This document shows positions 6,924 through 13,761 of a stretch of 30,167 bases of DNA, in pieces (positions within the stretch are counted from its first letter, which is position 1; each line of letters opens with the position of its first letter). The stretch is from Clostridia bacterium (lineage in GTDB: Bacteria > Bacillota > Clostridia > Oscillospirales > CAG-382): the NCBI GenBank assembly GCA_900757905.1, contig CAAEPN010000215.1, positions 1 to 30,167 on the forward strand, in the 5' to 3' direction. A model generated the notes under the pieces. It saw nothing but the letters and a program-made list of their open reading frames with translations. It made no database searches and was not told the DNA's origin. The translations under genes were made by a program, and so were the position numbers.

Positions 6924-8159
6924 ATGATAACCAAAATTACAAACGGAAAGATCATCGGCAAAGACTCGATCTCCATGGCCGAGAGTGACCTCTATTTTGA
7001 AAGCACCTCGGACGGAAAAGGCAAGATCATCGGCATTTTCCCGAAAAATTCGCCGATCGCGCCGATGCCGGATGAGGTCATCGACGCGGACGGGCTGTTT
7101 GTTTCGCCCGGCTTTATCGATCTGCACACACACGGCGCAGGCGGTTCCGATTTTCTCGACTGCGAAAAGGACGGTTTTCTGAAAGCCGCCTATACGCACG
7201 CCACCCACGGAACGACAGCGTTATTGCCGACAGCCACCTCCGGCGACCTTGCGGAGCTGTTCGAAACCATTGACGTATACCGTAAGGCAAAGCGTGAAAA
7301 TGAGGCCGGTGTTTTGGGTTCGGCATTTCTCGGACTGCATCTTGAAGGGCCATATTTCGCACTCAGCCAAAAGGGCGCCCAGGATGAGGCATATGTGCGC
7401 GGCTTCGACAAGGACGAATACACGCGCATTCTCGCCTATGGCGGAAGCGATATCCGGCGCTGGAGCGCCGCGCCTGAGCTTGAGGGAGCGCAGGATTTTG
7501 CGCACACGCTCGTTTCGCACGGCGTTCTGCCGTCTATCGGGCATACCGACGCGTCGGAGGACGATGTTTACAAGGCGTTTGACGCCGGGTTTACGCATGT
7601 CACGCACCTATATTCCTGCACCAGCGGCGTTCACCGCAAAAACGGCTTACGCTATGCCGGCGTTATCGAATGCGCGTATTTGATCGATGGCATGACGGTG
7701 GAAATTATTGCCGACGGCGTACATCTTCCGGCGTCGCTGTTAAAGCTTATCTATAAAATCAAAGGGGCAGACAGAACGGCGCTTGTCACCGACTCTATGC
7801 GTGCGGCAGGCATGCCGGAGGGTGAAAGCATTTTAGGCAGCAAAACGCACGGATTACGCGTCATCGTCGAGGACGGCGTGGCGAAAATGCCAGACCGAAC
7901 CTGCTTTGCCGGAAGCGTCGCCACCATGGACAGGCTTGTGCGCAACATGGTCTATCTTGCCGGCGTATCGCTTACCGACGCGGTAAAGATGGCCTCCGAA
8001 ACACCGGCGCGCATTATCGGCGAGGTGCGCAAAGGCTCGCTTTTGCCGGGCTACGACGCGGATATTCTTCTGTTTGACCAAGACATTCACATTCACACAG
8101 TCATAATCGGCGGAAAGGCGGTTTTTTATGACAAAAAAGGAACACAACAAGCCACTTGA
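6924..8159 (+). CDS. nagA: N-acetylglucosamine-6-phosphate deacetylase
   Basis: NagA removes acetate from GlcNAc-6-phosphate to give glucosamine-6-phosphate, the substrate of NagB. The amidohydrolase signatures are all present: PGFIDLHTHGAGG (metal-binding HxH), HGTTALLPT, LHLEGPYF (metal Glu), IGHTDAS (His), THVTHLYS (His), IIADGVHLP and VTDSMRAAGMPEG (catalytic Asp). The usual HLFNAM and TDAM appear as HLYSCT and TDSM, which is conservative. I place the start at ATG 6924 (411 residues) because GGGAG lies eight bases upstream; an in-frame TTG at 6909 has no such site. The gene overlaps the AraC-type gene by 32 bp, indicating co-transcription. Confidence 0.92.
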   Translation: MITKITNGKIIGKDSISMAESDLYFESTSDGKGKIIGIFPKNSPIAPMPDEVIDADGLFVSPGFIDLHTHGAGGSDFLDCEKDGFLKAAYTHATHGTTALLPTATSGDLAELFETIDVYRKAKRENEAGVLGSAFLGLHLEGPYFALSQKGAQDEAYVRGFDKDEYTRILAYGGSDIRRWSAAPELEGAQDFAHTLVSHGVLPSIGHTDASEDDVYKAFDAGFTHVTHLYSCTSGVHRKNGLRYAGVIECAYLIDGMTVEIIADGVHLPASLLKLIYKIKGADRTALVTDSMRAAGMPEGESILGSKTHGLRVIVEDGVAKMPDRTCFAGSVATMDRLVRNMVYLAGVSLTDAVKMASETPARIIGEVRKGSLLPGYDADILLFDQDIHIHTVIIGGKAVFYDKKGTQQAT

Positions 8160-9033
8160 CAGCGTGGAAAGCATCCGCATGGCCAACCGTATGCGCGACT
8201 ATCCGCATGACGATGTCAGCGTATACTTAAAAGAGTATCGCAATCCCTATATGATTACGCCGCACCTGCATACGGAATATGAGATCTACTATAACATCAG
8301 CGGCGGCAAAGGCTTTTTCATTGACGATCACTATTACGACTGCAATCCGCATGATTTGTTTATCATCCGGAAAATGCACATTCACCGTGTTGCCGTCGGC
8401 GAGCCGGATAACTATGTGCGCTGCGTTATCAGCATCGATTCGATCTTCATTGACAAGCTGCGCCTGTTGCTTTCCGACCGCACGGCGCTCGACTTTTTGG
8501 ACGCGGCCGGCGATACGCTTCCGGTCAAGGTACATCTCGAAAAAGAGGATCACGAAAAATATCTTATGCACATCAAGGAGTATCTGCGCTTAGAGCAGGC
8601 CAAGGATTCGCTGCTTTTGACTGCCAAGCTGTTTGAGCTTCTTGCCTTTATCAAGTATATTTACCGCGGAAAAGAGGGCGTTGTCGTGCCGGAATCCGAG
8701 CCGGAATTATGGTCGGAAAAGGCGATACGCTACATCGAGCGCAATTTCAGGGAATGTCAGGCGGCAGAGGTTGCGCATGCGTTGAACATCAACGAGAACT
8801 ATTTAAGCCGTCTTTTCAAGAACGAGACCGGTACATCGCTCAACAATTACATCATTCAGCGCCGCATTGCCGAAGCCAAAAAGCTGCTCTACAACGGCGT
8901 CAGCGTCAAGGACACCTGCACCTCCTCCGGCTTCAACGACTGCTCAAACTTTATCCGCACCTTCAAGAAGTTTACCGGTATGTCGCCGGGAACCATCAAG
9001 AAGCAGCAGCGGAATTTTGAAGAACAGCATTAA
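8128..9033 (+). CDS. AraC/XylS family transcriptional regulator
   Basis: The 301-residue protein has an N-terminal cupin-type sensor domain (PHLHTEYEIYYNISGGKGFFIDD..., about 48-100, with the usual H.H.E) and a C-terminal double helix-turn-helix (about 195-295). The C-terminal part includes VAHALNINENYLSRLFKNETG and the second-helix hallmark SGFNDCSNFIRTFKKFTGMSP. Its start overlaps the end of nagA, with GGAAAGG nine bases upstream. It is therefore likely the local activator or repressor of the amino-sugar genes, with a sugar or sugar phosphate as effector; this comes from context only. An alternative ATG at 8179 lacks a comparable ribosome binding site. Confidence 0.9.
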   Translation: MTKKEHNKPLDSVESIRMANRMRDYPHDDVSVYLKEYRNPYMITPHLHTEYEIYYNISGGKGFFIDDHYYDCNPHDLFIIRKMHIHRVAVGEPDNYVRCVISIDSIFIDKLRLLLSDRTALDFLDAAGDTLPVKVHLEKEDHEKYLMHIKEYLRLEQAKDSLLLTAKLFELLAFIKYIYRGKEGVVVPESEPELWSEKAIRYIERNFRECQAAEVAHALNINENYLSRLFKNETGTSLNNYIIQRRIAEAKKLLYNGVSVKDTCTSSGFNDCSNFIRTFKKFTGMSPGTIKKQQRNFEEQH

Positions 9034-9068
9034 ACCTACGCGTTTTTTTCGAAGGAGCCATTTCCATC

Positions 9069-9572
9069 ATGCAAGACATTCTTATTCGTCCCTACGACCC
9101 GAAAAATCCCGATGAGATCGCCGCCATGGCACGCATTTGGAACAAGGTAGTCGAAGACGGCGTTGCTTTTCCGCAAGAGGATTATTTAAACGCAGAAAGC
9201 GGAGCGGCTTTTTTTGCGTCGCAGACCGGCTGCGGTGTGGCAGTTGACGTGCAGAGCGGCGTAATTTGCGGACTTTACATTCTGCATCCGAACAATGTCG
9301 GCCGCTGCGGACACATTGCCAATGCAAGCTATGCCGTATCGGCCGAGTGCCGCGGCAAGCACATTGGAGAAAAACTGGTGCTTGACTGCTTGGATCGGGC
9401 GCGTGAGCATGGATTTCGGATCATGCAGTTTAACGCGGTCGTCGCGTCCAACACGCACGCAAGGCATTTATACGAGCGGATCGGGTTTGTGCCGCTTGGC
9501 GTGATTCCCGGCGGTTTCCGCATGAAAGACGGGCATTACGAGGACATTTGCCCGTATTACATTACGCTTTAA
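9069..9572 (+). CDS. GNAT family N-acetyltransferase
   Basis: The 167-residue protein begins ILIRPYDPKNPDEIAAMARIWNKVVEDG, like MnaT/phosphinothricin-type and related acetyltransferases. It has the acetyl-CoA pyrophosphate loop ECRGKHIGEKLV (motif A, about 97-108) and the late VVASNTHARHLYERIGF block (motif B) typical of GNAT enzymes. The acyl acceptor cannot be predicted. It follows the AraC-type gene by 35 bp with a GAAGGAG site and ends at a hairpin cluster, making it the last gene of the nagA operon. Placement with amino-sugar genes allows an amino-sugar acceptor, but the sequence looks closer to amino-acid acetyltransferases. Confidence 0.87.
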   Translation: MQDILIRPYDPKNPDEIAAMARIWNKVVEDGVAFPQEDYLNAESGAAFFASQTGCGVAVDVQSGVICGLYILHPNNVGRCGHIANASYAVSAECRGKHIGEKLVLDCLDRAREHGFRIMQFNAVVASNTHARHLYERIGFVPLGVIPGGFRMKDGHYEDICPYYITL

Positions 9573-9582
9573 GAAATAATTA

Positions 9583-9612
9583 CGGGACTTTTCGAATGAT
9601 CGAAAAGTCCCG
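9583..9612. terminator. First hairpin of a convergent terminator cluster
   Basis: A perfect 12-bp stem (CGGGACTTTTCG, 9583-9594, with 9601-9612) has a 6-nt loop but no long T run after it. It starts 11 bases after the GNAT stop. Confidence 0.7.
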
Positions 9613-9621
9613 AATTTGCTT

Positions 9622-9650
9622 CGTGTCGTAAAACGTAGTTTTGCGACACG
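9622..9650. terminator. Second hairpin of the convergent cluster
   Basis: CGTGTCG plus an A/T-rich extension (9622-9634) pairs with 9638-9650 around a 3-nt loop, with minor mispairing inside the stem. There is no T run. It may be a structured spacer rather than a terminator by itself. Confidence 0.5.
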
Positions 9651-9652
9651 CG

Positions 9653-9682
9653 AAAGGGAGCTGTTAAAGCAGCTCCCTTTTT
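9653..9682. terminator. Bidirectional terminator between convergent genes
   Basis: A perfect 11-bp stem AAAGGGAGCTG (9653-9663) with 9670-9680 is followed by T residues on the plus strand and begins with A residues that give T residues on the minus strand. It lies one base from the end of the minus-strand gene at 9684. Confidence 0.85.
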
Positions 9683-9683
9683 A

Positions 9684-10445
9684 TCACCATGGCAGATTTT
9701 CATATCCGGCAAGCGTCATCGCCGTCTTGACGTCGTCGATCGTCGGTTGACTCTCCCACTCTTTTTTCTGAATCGCCGTAAGATACATGCATACGCCCAT
9801 CATCGGCCCGTAAATGCGATGTATCCGACAATGCGAACCGTTGCACAAAAACAGAAACGGTATGGGCAATTCGCGCTTTAATTCTGTAATCAGCTCGATA
9901 TTCTGCTGCAATTCGTCGGCGCTGTTCGCCGTCGTAACGATCTTGGAGATATCCGCGCCGCGCTGTGCCGCCGCCTGCGCGATCTTTTTGACTTCATCCT
10001 TTGGCACGAATCGGTTAAACACATGGGTAGACATCAATACCTCCGCGCCTTTTTCGTGTGCTGCCCGGATAAAGGCTTTTTGCTTGGCAACCGCTGCCTC
10101 GTTCTCGGTAAACTCACCGTCGCACGGCGCGAACATATCGGCGCGCAGGTCAAGCAGCATAGGACCGTAATCCGCTACCTGCAAAAGCGTTTCGGCAAGC
10201 TTTTCATCGTCGGCATTCGGATCGGTACCGCGATAATTGGTTACATAGCAGGGCGTGCCGTCCATGGCAGAAAAAATTTTCTTCAAATACTCCGTTTTAC
10301 GGTATTCCGGCTTAAGGTAGTCGATCTGGAGGCCAAACGTATCAACGCCGATCTTGCAAAGCTCTTGGATCTCCGCAAGAATCCCATCGGGATTATCGCT
10401 TTTCAACATAGCCGTAACGGTAGGACGGCCTTGGACAAGAAACAT
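9684..10445 (-). CDS. Divergent type I 3-dehydroquinate dehydratase-like (AroD fold) protein
   Basis: The 253-residue protein has the order of elements of type I dehydroquinase, a TIM barrel that uses a Lys Schiff base. VLMSTHVFN carries the catalytic His (His141) and DISKIVTTANS the Schiff-base Lys (Lys168). NGSHCRIHRIYGP matches the GRISRI segment (Arg207), and TNYRG matches the TLR loop (Arg72). The substrate-binding ElR motif before IDYL is replaced (FGLQIDYL: Glu to Gly38, Arg to Gln40), and the Glu of the REGG loop is absent. The Lys/His chemistry may therefore act on a substrate other than 3-dehydroquinate. No other shikimate gene is nearby. GGAGGGG lies seven bases before the ATG, and it has its own promoter. 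Confidence 0.82.
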   Translation of the reverse strand: MFLVQGRPTVTAMLKSDNPDGILAEIQELCKIGVDTFGLQIDYLKPEYRKTEYLKKIFSAMDGTPCYVTNYRGTDPNADDEKLAETLLQVADYGPMLLDLRADMFAPCDGEFTENEAAVAKQKAFIRAAHEKGAEVLMSTHVFNRFVPKDEVKKIAQAAAQRGADISKIVTTANSADELQQNIELITELKRELPIPFLFLCNGSHCRIHRIYGPMMGVCMYLTAIQKKEWESQPTIDDVKTAMTLAGYENLPW

Positions 10446-10471
10446 AGTTATCCCCTCCGCTTTTTGCTTTC

Positions 10472-10500
10472 ATTGTAGCATACAAAAAATGGATTGACAA
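10472..10500 (-). promoter_or_regulatory. Promoter of the dehydroquinase-like gene
   Basis: On the minus strand, TTGTCA (10495-10500), a 17-bp spacer and TACAAT (10472-10477) form a near-consensus sigma-A promoter 26 bp upstream of the start codon. Confidence 0.75.
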
Positions 10501-10543
10501 GCCATTTTTCTACAAACCGGGAACAATATTGTCCAAAAGCACA

Positions 10544-10587
10544 AAAACCCTTGGGGCAGGCGCATAAAGGTCTGTCCCAAGGGTTTT
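10544..10587 (-). terminator. Terminator of the small acidic membrane protein gene
   Basis: AAAACCCTTGGG (10544-10555) pairs with 10576-10587, extended by a CAG/CTG pairing. On the minus strand it ends in a run of five T. It lies just after the minus-strand stop at 10602 and insulates the next gene. Confidence 0.85.
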
Positions 10588-10601
10588 CTATCCGAAAGAG
10601 C

Positions 10602-10901
10602 TTATTCTTCGGTAATTTCGACGTCGATATCGTGGTCGGCGTTTTCGTCCTCATCCATAGCGCTCAAAGCCTCTTCGACGGATTTTTCCGTTTCATCGGC
10701 TTCCTTTGCGGCATTCTTTGCGGCTTCCGGTTCGTTTTCTATGGAAAGATCGATGTCGCCTTTTTCGTCCTCGCCGTCAAGCGTATCGTCGATTCCTTCG
10801 ATAGAGAGCGAAATCTTCAGCTTGTTGAGCATAACGGCAATGGCGCCGATGATGGCCGCCGTGGTGACAAATGCACCGATCAAATAGATGATTTTTTTCA
10901 T
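10602..10901 (-). CDS. Small acidic single-pass membrane protein, unknown function
   Basis: The 99-residue protein begins MKKIIYLIGAFVTTAAIIGAIAVML, a single N-terminal transmembrane helix (about 4-26). A strongly acidic tail rich in Asp, Glu and Ala (about 35-99) is probably disordered or coiled. The layout resembles YtxH-like or other small envelope-linked proteins, but no motif allows assignment. A strong AGGAGG lies eight bases before the ATG and a terminator follows, so it is expressed as a single gene. It is divergent from tmcAL across an AT-rich gap. Confidence 0.72.
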   Translation of the reverse strand: MKKIIYLIGAFVTTAAIIGAIAVMLNKLKISLSIEGIDDTLDGEDEKGDIDLSIENEPEAAKNAAKEADETEKSVEEALSAMDEDENADHDIDVEITEE

Positions 10902-11128
10902 GATGTGTTCCTCCTGTCATGATTTTCGGTGTGATATCCGGTTCAGATATCCTTCCAAATATAGTATATCACATTCTCCCAAATAATGTTTAAAAAAATA
11001 TTAACTTTTTTGGTGGATTCTTAATATTTACATGTTATACTGATATATAATTATAGGTAAGTAATTCGATAAAGGAGGCATGCGTTATCGGAAACACAGC
11101 CGAAACCGGCGCAAATAAGGCTTGCGGC
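10902..11128. promoter_or_regulatory. AT-rich divergent promoter region upstream of tmcAL
   Basis: This gap separates two divergent genes and is strongly AT-rich at about 10955-11055. TATACT (11036-11041) and TATAAT (11046-11051) are possible plus-strand -10 boxes, and AGTATA (10963-10968) is a possible minus-strand -10; none has a good -35. A strong AAAGGAGG ribosome binding site at 11071-11078 faces tmcAL but has no ATG, GTG or TTG at the right distance in the tmcAL frame. Confidence 0.5.
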
Positions 11129-12241
11129 GTGGTTTGCGAGTACAATCCGTTTCACAACGGCCATGCGTATCAGATAAAGCAGATTCGCGAAACGCTCGGA
11201 AAGCCGGTCGTGTGCGCCATGAGCGGCAGCTTTGTTCAGCGCGGCGAACCGGCGTGCATGCCCAAAACGGCGCGTGCCGAAAGTGCCGTAAAACACAGCG
11301 CGTCCGTGGTGCTTGAGATCCCGTTTCCGTATAGCTGCCTGACGGCGGAAAAGTTTGCTGAAGCCGGTGTGCGGCTTCTTGACGCATGCGGCATGTGTTC
11401 GCACATTGCATTCGGATCGGAATGTGCCGATGCCGGACTGCTATCGGAGCTTGCGGCGGCATTAAGCGAAAAAGAGATCATAAAGAGTATACAGGTATAC
11501 CAAAAAGAACATCCAGCGCTGTCCTATGCCCGCGCCCGAAGCGCCGTATTGACTGCGCATTTCGGTACGAAAGCTGCGGTCTGCGAAAACCCGAACGATA
11601 TTTTGGGCATCGAATATATCAAGGCCATACGGCGTCTGTCATCGGAACTGATTCCGGTGGCGCTTGCGCGGTCGGTTGACCGCAAAGCCGCGCCAAACGG
11701 CGTTTTCGCCTCCTCGTCGCTCGTTCGCACCTTGGCCGGCGACGGCGAATTTGACCGGGCGGCTGAATTTTTGCCGGACCATTCGGCCATGGAATTCTTG
11801 GAAAACTATCATCCGCAAAACTTCCGCAAAGCTGTCTATTTGCTGCTGTTATCCAAAAGCAAAGAGCAGCTTGCCATATGCGAGGAATACTCCGGCGGCT
11901 TGGAAAACGCTGTTTATCATGCAGTTCAAACAGCCGGAAATTACGAAAAAACCGTCGAAGCACTGCGCTGCAAAACCTTGACCGACGCAAAGATCCGCCG
12001 TCTGCTTTTATTCGGCGCGCTCGGCGTGACGAAGGAACAGGCAAGCGCGCCACTTTTATATACCGGTATACTTGATTCATCAAGCGATCCGGAAGCTCTT
12101 GAATTATTAAGACTTGCGCGCCATGACCGCAAAATTCCGCTTGCACGACGCGTCGGTTCTGTTCGCAAAGACAAAAACGCTGCACGTCAATACGATTATA
12201 ACGCCCTTGCCGAGCGGATTTTGGCCGCTTCGGAACAATAA
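11129..12241 (+). CDS. tmcAL: tRNA(Met) cytidine acetate ligase TmcAL (YlbM family)
   Basis: TmcAL uses acetate and ATP to make N4-acetylcytidine at the wobble base of elongator tRNA-Met. The nucleotidyltransferase signature CEYNPFHNGHAYQI (HxGH type) stands at the N-terminus, followed by AMSGSFVQRGEPA, LEIPFPYSCLTAE, FGSECADA, NDILGIEYIKA and ASSSLVRTL, all typical of the family. The first canonical start is GTG 11129 (370 residues), but it begins inside the first beta strand and has no ribosome binding site. Translation upstream in frame continues the family's N-terminus (ANKACGVVCEYNP) back to an ATC at 11087, exactly eight bases after AAAGGAGG. True initiation may be at that non-standard codon, or a base may be wrong. 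It contains an exact TATACCGGTATA copy and a one-mismatch copy. Confidence 0.9.
   Translation: MVCEYNPFHNGHAYQIKQIRETLGKPVVCAMSGSFVQRGEPACMPKTARAESAVKHSASVVLEIPFPYSCLTAEKFAEAGVRLLDACGMCSHIAFGSECADAGLLSELAAALSEKEIIKSIQVYQKEHPALSYARARSAVLTAHFGTKAAVCENPNDILGIEYIKAIRRLSSELIPVALARSVDRKAAPNGVFASSSLVRTLAGDGEFDRAAEFLPDHSAMEFLENYHPQNFRKAVYLLLLSKSKEQLAICEEYSGGLENAVYHAVQTAGNYEKTVEALRCKTLTDAKIRRLLLFGALGVTKEQASAPLLYTGILDSSSDPEALELLRLARHDRKIPLARRVGSVRKDKNAARQYDYNALAERILAASEQ
12059..12070. repeat. Iterated palindrome TATACCGGTATA, exact copy 2
   Basis: This copy lies inside tmcAL and is read as Tyr-Thr-Gly-Ile, a different reading frame from copy 1. A one-mismatch copy (TATACAGGTATA) is 571 bp upstream, at 11488-11499. 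Confidence 0.85.
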
Positions 12242-12281
12242 CGGAACACGTTTCATTTTGGAGCGTCGAAAGGAGTTTATC

Positions 12282-12722
12282 ATGCAGTATTATTACAACT
12301 ACATGAACGCAAAACGCGGCAAAAATGGCCGCAGTCCCTCCATGGCTTTTTGCCTGAACCGCATTCTTCTTGCCTGCACCGAACGTGTAAGCGCTCTGTA
12401 TTTTCCCAATAAAATCACCTATCACGACTGCGAACAATCGCTTTACACCGGCGAATCGGTGGAATCGGCCGCCATGCGCGCCGCCGAGTTTCTCGACCCG
12501 TTATGTGCCAAATGGCCTGCACTCGACGCCTACTTAGAGGAGTCGGAAAACGGCGAAACGGCACGGTTTTATGCAAACGACCCGGCCGGTAACACGTTAG
12601 GCGAAGTGTTCTTCCCTCTCTTTCACGGCATACCCAATCGCGTGGTCGGCGACGAACCCGATAACGAGGCGCTTCTCGCGTTCGTGGAGGACGCCTTAAA
12701 AACGGCGCGCGCCTTGCGTTAA
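12282..12722 (+). CDS. Conserved-looking hypothetical protein, 146 residues
   Basis: I do not recognise this protein. The start at ATG 12282 is set by GAAAGGAG seven bases upstream; in-frame codons further up overlap tmcAL and have no site. The sequence starts with a Tyr/Asn-rich MQYYYNYMNAKRGKNGRSPSMAF, has no signal peptide or membrane helix, and contains several Cys (about 24, 32, 50 and 75). It ends with an acidic stretch and a helical FVEDALKTARALR tail. It lies 40 bp after tmcAL with no terminator between, so it is probably co-transcribed. No function is proposed. Confidence 0.68.
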   Translation: MQYYYNYMNAKRGKNGRSPSMAFCLNRILLACTERVSALYFPNKITYHDCEQSLYTGESVESAAMRAAEFLDPLCAKWPALDAYLEESENGETARFYANDPAGNTLGEVFFPLFHGIPNRVVGDEPDNEALLAFVEDALKTARALR

Positions 12723-12768
12723 TTACACAAAAAATGCATAAAAAAGCACAAAACGCCCAAAATCGGAA

Positions 12769-12797
12769 TTGACAAAACGCCAAAAATGCGGTATAAT
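12769..12797 (+). promoter_or_regulatory. Consensus sigma-A promoter of ruvC
   Basis: TTGACA (12769-12774), a 17-bp spacer and TATAAT (12792-12797) match the sigma-A consensus exactly in both boxes and spacing, 63 bp before the ruvC start. Confidence 0.9.
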
Positions 12798-12859
12798 TAT
12801 ATATTCGATAAAATAGCAGAATTTCGGTTTTCGTGCCGGACGTGAAAGGAGCGCCGCCT

Positions 12860-13351
12860 GTGATCATTATGGGGATCGACCCCGGTCTTGCAACCGTCGG
12901 ATTCGGCGTCATCGACGCTTACCGCGGCCGCTATACGGCGCTTGAATATGGTGCGGTCCTGACGCCGGCCGGTGAAAAAACGGAATTCCGGCTTGCGGAA
13001 ATTTACGCCAATATCGACGAATTGGTCAAGCGTTCGCGCCCACAGGCGGTTTCCATCGAAAAACTGTATTTCAACACCAATGAAAAAACGGCGGTCAACG
13101 TTTGCCAAGCGCGCGGTGTGATACTTCTTGCCTGCGCACAAAACGGCATTCCGATCTTCGAATACACGCCGCTTCAGATAAAACAAGCTGTGGTCGGAAA
13201 CGGCCGCGCTGACAAAAAGCAGGTCATGTACATGGTGACGCGCTTATTAAATCTCAAAAAAGAGCCGCGTCCCGACGACACCGCAGACGCCCTTGCGGCG
13301 GCGCTCTGTCATTCGTTCAGCGCGGATTCCGCACTGTTCGGATTAAAATGA
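12860..13351 (+). CDS. ruvC: Crossover junction endodeoxyribonuclease RuvC
   Basis: RuvC resolves Holliday junctions together with RuvAB. The 163-residue protein has the RNase H-like acidic tetrad: Asp7 in IMGIDPGLATVGFGV, Glu67 in SIEKLYF, and Asp140/Asp143 in RPDDTADALAAALCH. The middle region NTNEKTAVNVCQARGVILL matches the DNA-binding helix of the family. I chose GTG 12860, with AAAGGA nine bases upstream; it gives the standard MIIMGID opening. An in-frame GTG at 12833 would add a nine-residue non-conserved leader. It has its own strong promoter, and ruvA and ruvB are not adjacent, unlike in many bacteria. Confidence 0.95.
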   Translation: MIIMGIDPGLATVGFGVIDAYRGRYTALEYGAVLTPAGEKTEFRLAEIYANIDELVKRSRPQAVSIEKLYFNTNEKTAVNVCQARGVILLACAQNGIPIFEYTPLQIKQAVVGNGRADKKQVMYMVTRLLNLKKEPRPDDTADALAAALCHSFSADSALFGLK

Positions 13352-13371
13352 TTTTGTATCGTTAAGAAATG

Positions 13372-13383
13372 TATACCGGTATA
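13372..13383. repeat. Iterated palindrome TATACCGGTATA, exact copy 3 (intergenic)
   Basis: This is the only intergenic exact copy, in the 74-bp gap between ruvC and darA, 43 bp before the darA start. Its location makes it the best candidate for an operator or a nucleoid-binding site. Confidence 0.85.
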
Positions 13384-13425
13384 TATTTCTATGATAGATA
13401 TATCACTAAATAAGGAGGATATCCT

Positions 13426-13755
13426 ATGAAACTGATTCTTGCCATCGTTCACAACGACGATGCGCCCATCGTAACGTCCGAGTTAAACAAGGCCGGCTTC
13501 CATTCGACCAAGATCGCATCAACCGGCGGCTTTCTCTCGTCCGGCAATACCACCTTCATCACCGGCGTGAATGACGATCAGGTCGATAACGTCGTCAAAT
13601 TGATTTCGGAGCACAGCAAACGCCATTCGCAGTATGTGCCGACCACCGTTTATCCCACGCTCGACGCCGGTGCAAACTCTGCCGGAACAGCCAAGGTTCA
13701 GACCGGCGGCGCAACGATATTCGTTTTGAACGTCGAATCGTTCTTGCAGGTATAA
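13426..13755 (+). CDS. darA: Cyclic-di-AMP receptor protein DarA (PstA/YaaQ family)
   Basis: The 109-residue protein is a PII-like trimer subunit that binds c-di-AMP in Firmicutes. The family signature GGFLSSGNTTFITGV (about 35-49) is intact, as are the N-terminal MKLILAIVHNDD strand and the C-terminal GGATIFVLNVESF strand. The signalling output of DarA is not well defined in any organism. TAAGGAGG precedes the ATG by about seven bases. The order darA-holB-ricT matches B. subtilis yaaQ-(yaaR)-holB-yaaT, with yaaR missing. The leader holds one exact copy of the iterated palindrome. Confidence 0.94.
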   Translation: MKLILAIVHNDDAPIVTSELNKAGFHSTKIASTGGFLSSGNTTFITGVNDDQVDNVVKLISEHSKRHSQYVPTTVYPTLDAGANSAGTAKVQTGGATIFVLNVESFLQV

Positions 13756-13761
13756 AACGTC

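Noticed and set aside
11080..11118. ATG at 11080 as the tmcAL start
   Set aside because: It lies two bases from AGGAGG and in a different frame, ending after 12 codons.
11619..12437. A 272-codon minus-strand frame opposite tmcAL and the next gene
   Set aside because: It spans two well-supported plus-strand genes and has no conserved motif or ribosome site.
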